From Anolis sagrei (lineage: Eukaryota; Chordata; Lepidosauria; Squamata; Anolidae), in contig NC_090028.1 in the NCBI RefSeq assembly GCF_037176765.1, positions 24,500,827 to 24,564,826 of the forward strand: 64,000 nucleotides of DNA, in the 5' to 3' direction. Of the stretch, positions 10,781 through 23,161 are shown one piece after another (positions within the stretch are counted from its first letter, which is position 1; each line of letters begins with the position of its first letter). Made by a program: the position numbers and the translations under genes. The notes beneath the pieces are model-generated. The model worked only from the letters and a program-made list of their open reading frames with translations, was not told where the DNA came from and made no database searches.

Positions 10781-11300
10781 CTACTTTGGCGAGCTAGAGA
10801 AGCCTGATTTCAGCAATTTTATTAAATTAAAAATTCGAAATAAACCTCACCAAAGTTGAAGAAGCGGCACCGAGGTGTTTTTATTAGCGATTCAGCTGAA
10901 AAGGATGCAATGTAGCAATCATTCGCCTACAGAGCATGTGGTTACAGAGATCAGAGGCATTTTTATAGGAATTTACAGGTTTGAAAGTTTCAAAACTCCC
11001 GCTTCCTGCCCAGCTCACTGGTGATTGGCTGGCCAGATAACAGCTGGGAGGAGGCTCGGCCGTCCTCCCTTCGCCAGGACCAATCACAGGGCTCCTCCGC
11101 TGCACGGGAGCCTATCAGGAAGCTCCCATCGCTCTGGCACTTCAGCAAATCAGGAAGAGGGAGGCGGGACGGAAAAGAAACAAACCATCTATGATAGGAT
11201 TATGGAAATCCAATGTCCTGAGTTTCCTGCATCCGGGAAATCGGCTAGCTAAAGAAACCGATTTCTATTGTTATGTGATGGGTGGGTGATTGGTGTTGAT
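10780..11300 (-). mobile_element. Probable LTR of an endogenous retroelement (fossil)
   Basis: Reading the minus strand: CCAAT-type motifs, a TATAAAAA box, and an AATAAA signal about 120 bp on, the U3-R-U5 order of an LTR. No internal genes are recognised beside it, so it may be a solo or truncated LTR. Family and exact ends not determined. Confidence 0.4.
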
Positions 11301-12150
11301 TACTTGATCCGAGTTTTCCTGCTATGATCAGATAAGGCACAAAGGTGAGGCTTGGGGTGGATATTTGCTATGAAGAGTTTTGAAAGAAGTAAACAAAGTT
11401 GGGGAAAGCCACCTCCTGAGAGTCGTCTCGCTCCCATTGTGAAATGATAAAAAGTTTGCCAAAGAAAATTCCAGTTTGACGGTGCCAACTCCAAAATCAA
11501 ATAGGAATTTCAAGTTCTATTGTCCATGCAAAAGTTCCAAGATATGGGGTTTTTGTGATCGCTGATTGCCCTTTTCAGCGCCAAAGGGCAACTTCCTCGT
11601 TGACTCCCCCTTCTCGAAGAGGGGAAGGGGTTGGGTGCCAGGGCAAAAATAAGGAAAAATACATGGGGAAATATAGGAATCCAAAGAAATTCATATCAAG
11701 CATCCCTCCCCACCCCCTGCCCGCCAGAGAAATTGATTAAAATAATAATTTTAATAAAACATGTGTCCATAGTTCATACTCGGGAAGTTCAGATGTGAAA
11801 ATGAGTTCATTAGAGCCAAAAAGGAATTGAAGAAAGTCCAACAGTCACAAAAGGGTGCTTGATGATCTCCACTGAGCCAAGGAATGGATTCTTGCGACGC
11901 CAAGATCAAGCTGGTCCTTAGTCCTTGGGAAACTATAACTTCCTCCAAGGACTGGGACCCCAAGGCCAGGCTCTTCCCTGAAAGCCTCATGGGGTTCTTG
12001 TTGCTGCTAGTGTCTTGGCAAATTGACCAAAACTTAACCCCTTTGTGCAGTCTGGTACCCTTGCCCTTTGCAGAACTATAAGTTACCATCCCTTATGGGG
12101 GTGGGGGCATGCTCAACTTCAAAAGCAGAGATAATAGTTTACAAAAGGCA
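11300..12150. other. No gene recognised; possibly older LTR-related sequence
   Basis: Intergenic sequence downstream of IRF8 with no clear ORF. Composition resembles the LTR-like stretch next to it, but nothing firm can be said. Confidence 0.3.
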
Positions 12151-12154
12151 AGTA

Positions 12155-12880
12155 TTTATTTGCAGATGCATTTTGTAGAAAAATCACAAAACATATTTAA
12201 AAGAAGCAATGAAAATAAATATCAGGCTAACATTTCACTTTTATGATCTGCTTTCTGTTACAGAGCGGCATCGTTTGCATATGCAAAAAGCAGCACCGGA
12301 TCAAAGCAATCCTTCCCCTTTCTTTTTTGGCTACGAATGCACCAGGCACCCCATTTATAAAACAAAGGAACCTAGATTATTGCGAACGATTATTGCTAAA
12401 ATGCGATCATATGCACTCAATCCGAACCGGAACACACACGATGTTCACCTTTCCAACGTGCAATTACAAAACAAAGCATGTTAAATAGAAGATACTAAAT
12501 TGGAGAAAAGCACAGATTGATGACAAACATTTCTTTCCATTACTTGTGGAAGCACCTTTTGCAAATGCATTGGTTTCTGAGAACATTGCATTCATTAACA
12601 AAGCTTAACGAGAATATATTACATATTTTACACTTTCTTTCATAGGGTCCGATTCACATTAACTGTGGGATTCTGGGTGTTTGAGCTCAAAAAAAAAACA
12701 ACTTTATCCAGTCGCAGAAAGCACTCCTATATTCACCATCTCCATATAATAAATTCTGGACACCCTGTAACACCTCTGAACATTCAGTGACCAAAAGGAA
12801 AATAGCTTCATGTGACATAAGCATATTACACAGGCACACAATATGGGTTTTGACCACAACAAAGGATCCACCAAGAAGCC
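12155..12880 (-). other. IRF8: Probable IRF8 3' untranslated region with AATAAA at 12155-12160
   Basis: About 720 bp directly after the stop codon with no recognisable repeat, AT-rich and low in CpG, unlike the repeat-packed flanks. An AATAAA on the minus strand at 12155-12160 is the first canonical polyadenylation signal downstream. The end point is an inference; an alternative later signal cannot be excluded. Confidence 0.5.
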
Positions 12881-13057
12881 TCAGACGGTGATCTGCTGGT
12901 GTTCTCTGAAAAGGGCTCTTTGGTGGGGCACGCAGGAGTCCTGGAAGTTTCGGTACATGGGGTCGTAATGCCCATCGTCCACCATCACATGGCCCACCGT
13001 GTTGCTGTCGCTTTTCCCGGCTTCCTCCACCAGTTGCCGGATGCTCAGCTGCTCAAT
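12881..13057 (-). CDS. IRF8: IRF8 coding exon 8 (last): C-terminal tail and stop
   Basis: Encodes 58 residues from IEQLSIRQLVEEAGKS to ALFREHQQITV and a TGA stop at 12881-12883. Human IRF8 ends FFRENQQITV. The middle of the tail (HVMVDDGHYDPMYRN) differs from mammals. Acceptor CTGATTCCAG|ATT. Confidence 0.95.
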   Translation of the reverse strand: MEQLSIRQLVEEAGKSDSNTVGHVMVDDGHYDPMYRNFQDSCVPHQRALFREHQQITV

Positions 13058-14853
13058 CTGGAATCAGAAGAGGAGAAAATATGCAGGGATGGAGAAAAAT
13101 GCCAGGGATGGGGAATCCTAGCGTGCCTTTGTCTTCCTCTGACGCTGAGACAGTGTGCCTTTCATAAGCTCATCCAGAGTACATGTGTAATGTAGTACTA
13201 GAAAAAGAAGAGGAGGAGGAGGAGGAAGAGAAAGGAGGAGAGGAAGAAGCAGAAGAAGAAGGCGAGGTGGAGGAGAAGGAAGAAGAAAGGAGAAGAAGAG
13301 GAAGTAGAAGAAGAAAGGAGAGGAAAAAGGAGAAGAGGAAGAAAAAAGTGAAGAAGGAGAGAGGAGGAAGAAGAAGAAAGAGGAGGAGGAAGGAAATGAA
13401 GAAGAAAGGAGAGGAGGAGGAAGAGGAGGAGGAAAAAGAAAGGAGAAGAAAAAGAAGTAGAAGAAGAAAGGAGAGGAAAAAGGAGAAGAGGAAGAAAAAA
13501 GTGAAGAAGGAGAGAGGAGGAAGAAGAAGAAAAAAGAGGAGAAAGGAAATGAAGAAGAAAGGAGAGGAGAAAGAGGAGGAGGAAGAAGAAAGAAGAAGAA
13601 ACAGAGGAGGAGGAAAAAGATAAGAAGGAGAGGAGGAGATAGAAGAAAGGAGAAGAGGAGGGGTGAAGGAAGGAGAAGTAGAAAGGAAAAGAAGAAGAGG
13701 GGGAAGACGAAGGAGAGGAGGAAAGAGGAGGAGGAGGAGAAAGAAAAGAAGAAGAAGAGGAAGAGGAAGAGGAAGAAGAAGAAGAAGAAGAAGAAGAAGA
13801 AGAAGAAGAAGAAGAAGAAGAAGAAGAAGAAGAAGAGAGAAAAAGAGGAGGAGTAAGGAAAGGTAGAAGAAGAAAGGAGACTAAAAAAGGAGGAGGCGGA
13901 AGGAGAAAGAGAAGAAGATGAGAAAGAGGAAGGAGAAGGAGAGGAAGAAGGAGAAAAAGAAGAAAGGAGAAGACGAGAGAAGAAGAAGAGGAGGAATAAG
14001 TAGAAGGAGAAGAAGAGGAGGAGGAAGAGAAAAGGAGAAGTGGAGGAGGAAGAGAACTTTATGCTTTCCTTTGATGGCATTATGATTCTATGACTCTAAG
14101 GAGCAGCAGCATGCAGCTCCTTGGACATTACGTCTATGGGATAGTGGAGCAATGTAGTTTGGAGATGCACCACATTCAACAGAGAAGGCTAAAGACCTTA
14201 TAAAATTACAATTCCCAGGACTTGACAGCATGGAGCCATGAGCGTTCAAGTTATGTCAAGCTGCATTCATTCTCAAGTTTAGATGCACCCTAATATAACA
14301 CTATTGCAGGCAATCAGGAAGTCTATGATTACACAATGAAGGCATTGCTTATCCTTCATATGAGACTGTACTCTGTGTGTGCCTTCAGGTCTCCTGTTGA
14401 CTTATGGTGACCCCATAAATCTCACAGAGTTTTCTTAGGCAAGACATAATCAGGGCTAATATTAGTAACCAAGGGTAGAAAGAGCCAACACCAGTCCAGG
14501 AGGCATTGCTTACCTCCACAAGAATCAGCTTGAAGCGCAAGGGAGTGGCGTCCGGAAACTCCTCCCCAAAACACAGAATTACTTTGCTGCTTGGGAACCG
14601 GCCTTGGTTGTTATAATACTGGTGAAGCTCTACAAGGAGACAAGCATGTCATATTAGTAAGAAATACTCAGGCACGTAATATCTGGAAGCACAAGAGCTG
14701 ATGGGGCAATAACGCAATGGCAACTAAGGTCCATGGATGATGTCTGCGCACAGTGCAATGACAGGCACAGAGCTTGGGAAAGTTACCCGGTGGGATTATA
14801 ACTCCCAGAATGCTAGAAAAAGGTATCCAAATGTATTGGACGTAGTCTGTCCC

Positions 14854-14904
<51 letters not shown>

Positions 14905-15046
14905 CTATATCAATGTCTAGCTGACATTGGACCATCAGAACCCATCAACCAATCATCAAACTGCATTCCAACCATATCTATATCTATATCTGTCTGTCTA
15001 TCTATTGCATCAACATAACAACAACAACATCTATCTATCTATCTAC

Positions 15047-15088
<42 letters not shown>

Positions 15089-15786
15089 ATCTATCCAAAA
15101 AGGTCAAAACATGGTTGAATAAGATGGGTTTAGGCCCCTTCTACACTGTCATATGATATCCAGATTATTTGCTTTGAACTGAATTATATGGCAGTGTAGA
15201 CTCATTTAATCCAGTTCAAAGCCAATAATGTGGATTATCTGCTTTGATAATCTGAATTATATGGCACTGTAGAAAGGGCCTTAGTTTGCTCCTCTTTCAA
15301 AATAGATATACCCACAAAATAGATATATGTATGTATATGTTGGTCTGTCTGTCTGTCTGTCTGTCATCATCATCATCATCATCATATTTAATTACTTATT
15401 AATCACCCTCCATCCAAGAATGCTCTAGGCGATTTACAGCTAAATTGTAAAAGATAAAATACATATATACAGAAATTAAAAATCTATCTGTCTATCTGTT
15501 GGATTAAAATACAACAACAACAACAACAACAACAACAACTATCCTAAAAGGTCAAAACGTGGTTGAATAAGGTGCGCTGAGGCCTCTTCTACATTGCCAT
15601 ATAACATTCAGATTATTTGCTTGGAACTGAATATGGCAGTGTAGACTCATATAATCCAGTTCAAATCCGATAATGTGGATTATCTGCTTTGATAATCTGG
15701 ATTATATGGCACTGTAGAAGGGCCTTAGTTTGCTCTTCTTCCAAAATAGATATACCCACAAAATAAATAAACCTGTCTATCTGTTG

Positions 15787-15865
<79 letters not shown>

Positions 15866-18800
15866 ATCTATCAAGGTTAGCTAAATCAGAAGTTTTTTGG
15901 GTTTTTTGTGGGGTTTTTTTGTTGTGTCAGGAGCGACTTGAGAAACTTCAAGTCGCTTCTGGTGTGAGAGAATTGGCCGTCTGCAAGGACATTGCCCAGG
16001 GGACGCCCAGATGATTTGATGTTTTATCATCCTTGTGGGAGGCTTCTCTCATGTCCCCGCATGAGGAGCTGGAGCTGATAGAGGGAGCTCATCCGCCTCT
16101 CCCCGGATTCGAACCTGCAACCTGTTGGTCGTCAGTCCTGCCGGCACAGGGGTTTAACTCACAGCACCACCGGGGGCTCCTTAAATCAGAAGTAACAGCA
16201 TGTTTTAGGCTTATGTCATCAAAAACTGGTACTGTATATCCTCCAATTGCCCTAATTTGGCAGAGATATAGTCCTGCTTGATCTTCTATCATCCTGCATT
16301 TTAAATGCCCCAATTTCACTCTCCCAGGTTAGAGGTTCGAATCTGGGGAGAGTGCAGATGAGCTCCCTCTGTCAGCTCCAGCTCCCCATACAGGGACATG
16401 AGAGAAACCTTCCACAAGGGTGGGTAAAACATCAAAACATCTGGGCAATGTCCCCTGGGCAACGTCCTTGCAGTTTATCAAGTTGCTTCTGTCATGGAAA
16501 ACCAATGCCACTGCAAACTGAATTCAAAATGCCAAATAGTTTGTCTCTTGCCCTTCCCAGGCAAAAGTCAACTGCTGCAGCTTCTCTCATTTGTGTCTTC
16601 TTCCTCATGACTGCCTTTTCTCCTCCTGACCACACTCTGATGTTGAGGATGTTGCAATGTTGGAGGATATGGCCCTGGTGTAGACTTTCAAGAAAACATA
16701 GCAATCGTTTTAAAAACAAAAATACTATTTTCTCACGAACCTCGGAGGAAGTGGTTTGTATCGAAGATGCTGACCACCTCGTCTCGGTCCAGCTTGTTGG
16801 GCTTGTCCTTGCAGGGCATGGTGTTGCCGCTCCAGAAGACCCGTCCCTGGCTCAGCCGCTTGATGAAGATGCCCTGCTTGTTGCAATGGAGCAGGACGCC
16901 CCTCTCCAAGTGCCCAAAGAGCTTCTTGGTGATCTGCCTCTGGCGCTCGTTGGCAATCACGTCCGCCGAGGGGAACCGCACGTGCTCCAAGGTCTCCAGG
17001 GAGAAAGGGGACTCGCCCAGGGAGATCCGACAGCCCTCGGGGCGTGTGGTGGTGGTGCTGCCCACCAGTTTCCCCCCATAGTAGAAGTTGATCACCATCT
17101 GGTAATAGCCTGGGAAGTCGCAAGTGGCACATAGAAAGAAAGGCACACAATGTTTTTCATCATGGCTGCTCTCTCCAAATGCAGAGTCGCACATTAAATG
17201 TGTTATGCAATGCTGTGGCAATGTTGCACAACTCAGATAAGACAACAGATTTGCACATGCAAGCGGGCAACCTTGCATTTTGTACATCAACAAGTGGTAA
17301 GGAAGTTGTATCCATGTGAAACTCATAATGTACATCCAACGGGCAATATAATATTACACATCTAATGCAAGCATGGGCAAGCTTTGGCCCTCCAGGTGTT
17401 TAGGACTTCAACTCCCACAACAGCCAGTATATAATATATTGTATATACATATAATATTTATAATATTACAATGTAATACAATATAATAATAACAACAATA
17501 CGATATTATAATTATATGTTTTATATTACATGTAATATTACTAATAATATTACAATATAATTGTATAGAATAATATAGTAGCATATAATGCTAATATTGT
17601 ACTATGCTAATAATATAATATATTGTGGTTTGTTGTAGGCTTTTTCGGGCTGTATGGCCATGGTCTAGAGGCATTCTCTCCTGATGTTTCGCCTGCGTCT
17701 ATGGCAAGCATCCACAGAGGTAGTGAGGTCTGTTGGAACTAGGAAAAAGGGTTTATATATCCGTGGAATGACCAGGGTGAGACAAAGGACTCTTGTCTGC
17801 TGGAGCTAGGTGTGAATGTTTCAACTGACCACCTTGATTAGCATACAATGGGCTGACTGTGCCTGGAGCAAACTTTTGTTGAGAGGTACAAGGGGTATTT
17901 TTTAAGTAAGGTCCGTTTTGTTGTAGACACTAGTAGTTCACGCACAAACCGCAACGAGCGCGTGTACCGGCATGCCTCGGGAACAACTGTGCTCAGTTTC
18001 CGCTCTGTAGCTAACCTGTACGGTTCTGTTCTGTGCTTTTAAAATGTTTAAGACTATCAACTCACCGTCCGCATGTGAGGTTCGCTCAGTGATACAGTTT
18101 CTGTCAGCAAGGAACCTGCCTGCTGCAGAAATTCATCGACAGATTTGTGAAGTGTATAGTGATACTGTTATGAGTGAAAGCAATATGTGTAAGTAGGTAC
18201 GACAATTCAAAGATGGCCGTGACAACGTCCATGATGTGGACCGCTCCGGTCGCCCTTCTTTGATTACAGACCATTTGGTGGCTTAAGTTGAAGTGAGGAT
18301 TCATGAAGAGGGTATTTTAAAATTGGTTCAGAGGTATGATAAGTGTTTGAACAAGTTCGGCAACTATGTTGAAAAATAGAGTGAAGTATGTACTTTCTGA
18401 AAATAAATTTACTTTTTTGAAATAAACTTTCGTTGTGTACTTATGTTCAAACGGACCTTACTTTAAAAATACCTCTCGTAATTAGATGTCCCTGCCTGCT
18501 TCCTCTCTGTTGTTGTGCTGTTGCAATTTTAGAGTTTTTTAATACTGGTAGCCAGATAATATATGATATATTGTATTAGCCATCCCCTGCCACGCATTGC
18601 TGTGGCCCACATGGGGGTTCTGTGTGGGAGGTGTGGCCCAATTCTATCGTTGGTGGGGTTCAGAATGCTCTGTGATTGTAGGTGAACTATAAATCCCAGC
18701 AACTACAACTCCCAAATGTCAAGATTCTATTTTCCCCAAACTCCACCAGTGTTCACATTGAGTATTCAGGTAGAATTTGGTCCAGATCCATCATTATTTG

Positions 18801-21800
18801 AGTCCACAGTGCTCTCTGGATGTAGGTGAACTACAACTCCAAAACCAAAAGACACTGCCCACCAAACCCTTCCAGTATTTTCTGTTGGTCATGGGAGAAC
18901 TGAGTGCCAAGTTTGGTTCAATTCCATCGTTGGTGGGGTTCAGAATGCTCTTTGATTGTAGGTGAACTATAAATCCCAGCAACTACAACTCCCAAATGAC
19001 AAAATCAATTTTTTTGAGTGAAGGACATACATTGGGTTGTTAGGTGCCTTCTGTCCAAATTTGGCCGCAATTCGTCCAGTGGTTATTGAGTTCTGTTAAT
19101 CCCACAAACGAACATGAAAAGGGTGGCATATAAATGTCGGAAATAAATAAATAAAACACCTGGAGGAGGGCCAAAGTTTGCCCATGCCTGATCTAATGGA
19201 TGATATATTATACATCTAAGGGGCAATATGATATACATCTAATAGACAATATGCCTTTTTGTGTGCAATGGCGTCACCTCCACAACCTTGAACTTCCACA
19301 CTGAACAAAAGAAGTCCAAAAACTTTGGCCCCCATTTACAGTATCATTTAATGCAGTATGAAACTGAATTACACGGCAGCATAGATGGGGCCTTCGAAGG
19401 GGCAATTTATCCATCTGCAAGACACCAAGAGTTTTCCAATCTCAGTATATATGTGTGTGTGTGTACTGTATGTATGTATGTGTGTACATAAACATACATC
19501 TGCACAAAGGTATTATACATACACATACACATACACACAATGCATACATGTACACATTCAAAAACCATTCATGGAAGACATCTATAGCCATTAGGCTTGG
19601 GCAATCCATGGTTCTAAATGGTTCTAAAGTACTTACAAAACTAAAATTCTGGTGGTGAAAATTTCAGAACTCTAACAAACTCTCAAAATTTCATAATAAA
19701 TGGCAGTTCCTAATTGGTTCTGTCATTAAAATCACCAATAATGAAATAATAATTAAGTTTTGAAAGTTTTGTTAGAGTTCTGAAATTTTCACCACCAGAA
19801 CTTTAGTTTTGTAAGTACTTTAGAACCATTAAGAACCATGGATTGCCCAAGCTTAATAGCCATGGGAGATATGGGTAGATACAGCCTTTATGTGGATCTC
19901 AAGAAGGTTAACTCATGCAAAATCAATGGTGGCTGATGGCTTCCACATCTGTGGGAGCTGAGTATCCACTCCAAATATTTAAAGGAGCCACTCAAGGCCC
20001 TGAGCATGTTTTCGTATCAGGTTTAGCCCCTTGAAAAGCTTCTCAATAATTCTGGTTACAACTTGGAGCAGACCCACTGAAGCCACAACTGGCAAACATC
20101 TCAAAGGTGTGAAGATTTGTAGGAAACAAGGCACTCGTAAACAAGAATTCAAAGACACGGTTTTTTAATATACAAAGGGATCTTGCAGCACCTTTTAAAC
20201 CAGTGTTTTTCAACCTTCGTAATGCCGCGACGCCTTAATACAGTTCTTTATGTTGTGGTGACCCCAAACCATAACATTGTTTTTGTTGCTACTTCACAAT
20301 TGTAATTTTGTAACTGTTATGAATTGCAATGTACATATATGATATGTAGGATGTATTTTCATTCACTGGACCACATTTGGCACAAATACCCGATACACCC
20401 AAATTTGAATACTAGTGGGGTCGGGGGGATTGATTTTGTCATTTGGAGGTTGTAGTTGCTGGGATTTATAGTTCACCTACAATCAAAGAACATTCTGAAC
20501 TCCACCAACAATGGAATCGAACCAACCTTAGGACAAAGAACTCCCATGACCAACAGAAAATACTGGAAGGGTTTAATGGACAATGACCTTTAGTTTTGGA
20601 GTTGTAGTTCACCCATATCCAGGGAGCACTGTGGACTCAAACATTCTGAACTCCACCAAGGATGGAATTGAACCAAACTCGGCACACAGAACTCCCACGA
20701 CCAACAGAAAATTTTGGAAGGGTTTGGTGGACAATGATCTTGAGTTTTGGAGTTGTAGTTCACTCATATCCAGAGAGCACTGTGGACTCAAACAATGATG
20801 GATCTGGACCAAACTTGGCACAGATACTCAATATGCCCAAATGTGAACACTGGTGGAGTTTGGGGGAAATAGACCTTGACATTTGGGAGTGGTAGTTTCT
20901 GGGATTTGTAGTTCACCTACAATCAAATTGCATTCTGAACTCCACCAATGAGAGAATTGGGCCAAACTTACCACACAGAACCTCCATGACCAACAGAAAA
21001 TACGGTATTTTCTGATGGCCTTTGGTGACCCCTCTGACCACCTCCTCGTGACCCCCCCCCCCCCCGCCCCGGGTCCCGTCCCCCAGGTTGAGAAACTTTT
21101 TTTAAAAAAACTGAAAGAATCTTTGATAGCACAAGTGAACTCAATGTATTTCATCAGAGACATTAACCACACCAGAGGCACTATGATCCCATCCCTTGAG
21201 GATTCTCCGGTATCTCTGACATGCCACAATAGCTCTGGCTGGAAAGGAAACGGATTGGAACAAAGGCAAACGGCACCAGATGTTAACGAGAAGAGGAAGT
21301 GTACGGCTTACCTGCATGAATCGGCTCATAGCCCACAAATCCACTCATGAGGGATAAAGCTGTAAATTTTGAAAAGGAAGAAGAAACATGACATGGGTTG
21401 ATCTGAACGCCTAGATTAGCGCCTTGCCTTTTCACCTTGAAATGCTTGTACAAAGGCTTGTGACTTGGGCTTTCGAATGGCACTGGTGATCTCAGGAGTC
21501 ATATGGCTGTACCAGAACATATGTGTATGCATTGTGTGTGTGAGAGAGAGCCTATCTGTTCATAACTTGGACACTGCCTGTAGTTAAACCCTTGCTTGCT
21601 ACTTTAGGACTCCTCTGGCTTTGTTCTTGTGCGCTCTGGTGCTCCTATTATTTATTATTTATTTCCAGTGTGGTGGTACGGCTGTACCAGGAGCTCCAAC
21701 TTTATTTGCTTTGTATTAAATGTTTGCTTGCAGTCCTAGGTTTCAGGGACTCTGCAGATAGGTGGCTTCCTTTGGCTGCAGTCATAGGGCAAGTCACCTG

Positions 21801-23117
21801 CCCATCATCATTAAGTTTTGGTTCCGCCCCTTGCTCAGGGCAATTGGGAAGGGAAGGGAGCCATTTTTTAGTCAGTCTCAGCAAGGAAAGCTAATGTACA
21901 GGATGTGTGCATGCTTCCCCTGTACAAAAGCTTCAACCCTTAAGACCTTCCGGGGGAGAACAGTCTTAAGAGTCTCCAAAGATTTCCAGGGAAACAGCCC
22001 TAAAGACCAAAGATCTCCAGCTGGAGAATATCTAAACCTTTACTGGTAGGTGCACTCGGTGCTTCAAGACGCAATTCGACCCGGTAGCGGAGCCCACATC
22101 AGTAAGGGTTAGATTACAGTCAGCCTGGGAAAAGTTAAAAAGGGGGTTTTCCATTTAAAGTAAAGAAGAAGTTATTGAAGACAGTTGCCTGTCCTTCGTG
22201 GGCAAGATTAGAAAGCCACCAGTTGCATAAAGCCTGGAAGCATTTGTTTAGCTTTATTGAAGACAAGAGAATTTTCTGTTTGATTGTTCATTAATAAAAA
22301 AACTTTGTTATACTTCACAAGCCATCTAAAGGTCATTTGTGGTGGAAAACCTCTGAGAACTTTTCCTTGGGCCCCCTGGCTTCCCGCTGGGCAAAGGTTG
22401 CACGTCCTGTTCTAAAGGAAATTCTTTACAGGCCCAGCACGCAACAGAACATCCAGTATTTCTACCCCGTCCTTCTCAACCTCCGAAGGGGGACTCAGGA
22501 CGGCTTACATTTGGCACAATTTTAATGCCTTTAAATATAACAAAGCAATATAACAATAATTAAAACAATAAATAGCATATTAATTAAAACAATAAAAAAG
22601 TATTAACCTCCGTATCACCATTCCAGTCAAATGCCATATCCAAAGCGCTATTTATGCGCTTTGGAACTCATTACCTGGAGAGATCAGGAAAGCCCCTTCA
22701 CTAGAAAGGTTCAAAAAGAACCTTAAAACCTGGCTCTTCCGCTGCGCCTTTGGCGAGTAGGTGTACAACATGATATTATTGCTCGCCTCAACGCTTCTGC
22801 CACTGGAGTACATGCCCTCCAAATGGGAAGTTTAGTTTCACAACTCTGTCTGTTTTTATGAGCTCCCTGCAAACAACCTGCTCTTATTTTATCTCATTAC
22901 AGTCTTTTAATTGTTTTATCCTGTACATGTGGCCCACCCACTGTTATCGCGATTATGCTTACTGGATTTTTCTTTCTTTCTTTCTATGTAATTTTGATGA
23001 TGTTGTTTGTTGTCTGTGTTTTTGGTTTTATTCCACTGTAATATGTTGTCCAGGCTTGGCCCCATGTAAGCCGCCCCGAGTTCCCACTGGGGAGATGGTG
23101 GCGGGGTATAAATAAAG

Positions 23118-23161
<44 letters not shown>

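Larger units (their letters stand above)
17368..19190. mobile_element. hAT MITE of the CAGG type, split by nested insertions
   Basis: Left arm 17368-17430 and right arm 19157-19190 (ACACCTGGAGGAGGGCC..CCCATGCCTG) are the two halves of the fold-back element seen intact at 5372-5504. The 8-bp duplication ATCTAATG lies at 17360-17367 and 19191-19198, proving one insertion. Inside are AT-rich sequence, a Penelope piece with a mariner, and a Helitron. Confidence 0.85.

Noticed and set aside
13118-14080. 320-aa minus ORF rich in Phe and Ser, and plus-strand Glu/Arg-rich ORFs
   Set aside because: Produced by the polypurine tract; no protein family resemblance.
15890-16182. tRNA gene
   Set aside because: A and B boxes belong to a SINE; no cloverleaf with a complete acceptor stem.
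16329-16511. Short minus ORF between SINE copies
   Set aside because: Antisense of a tRNA-SINE body.
16352-17134. 260-aa plus-strand ORF
   Set aside because: It is the antisense shadow of IRF8 coding exon 6, whose minus frame has clear homology and splice sites.
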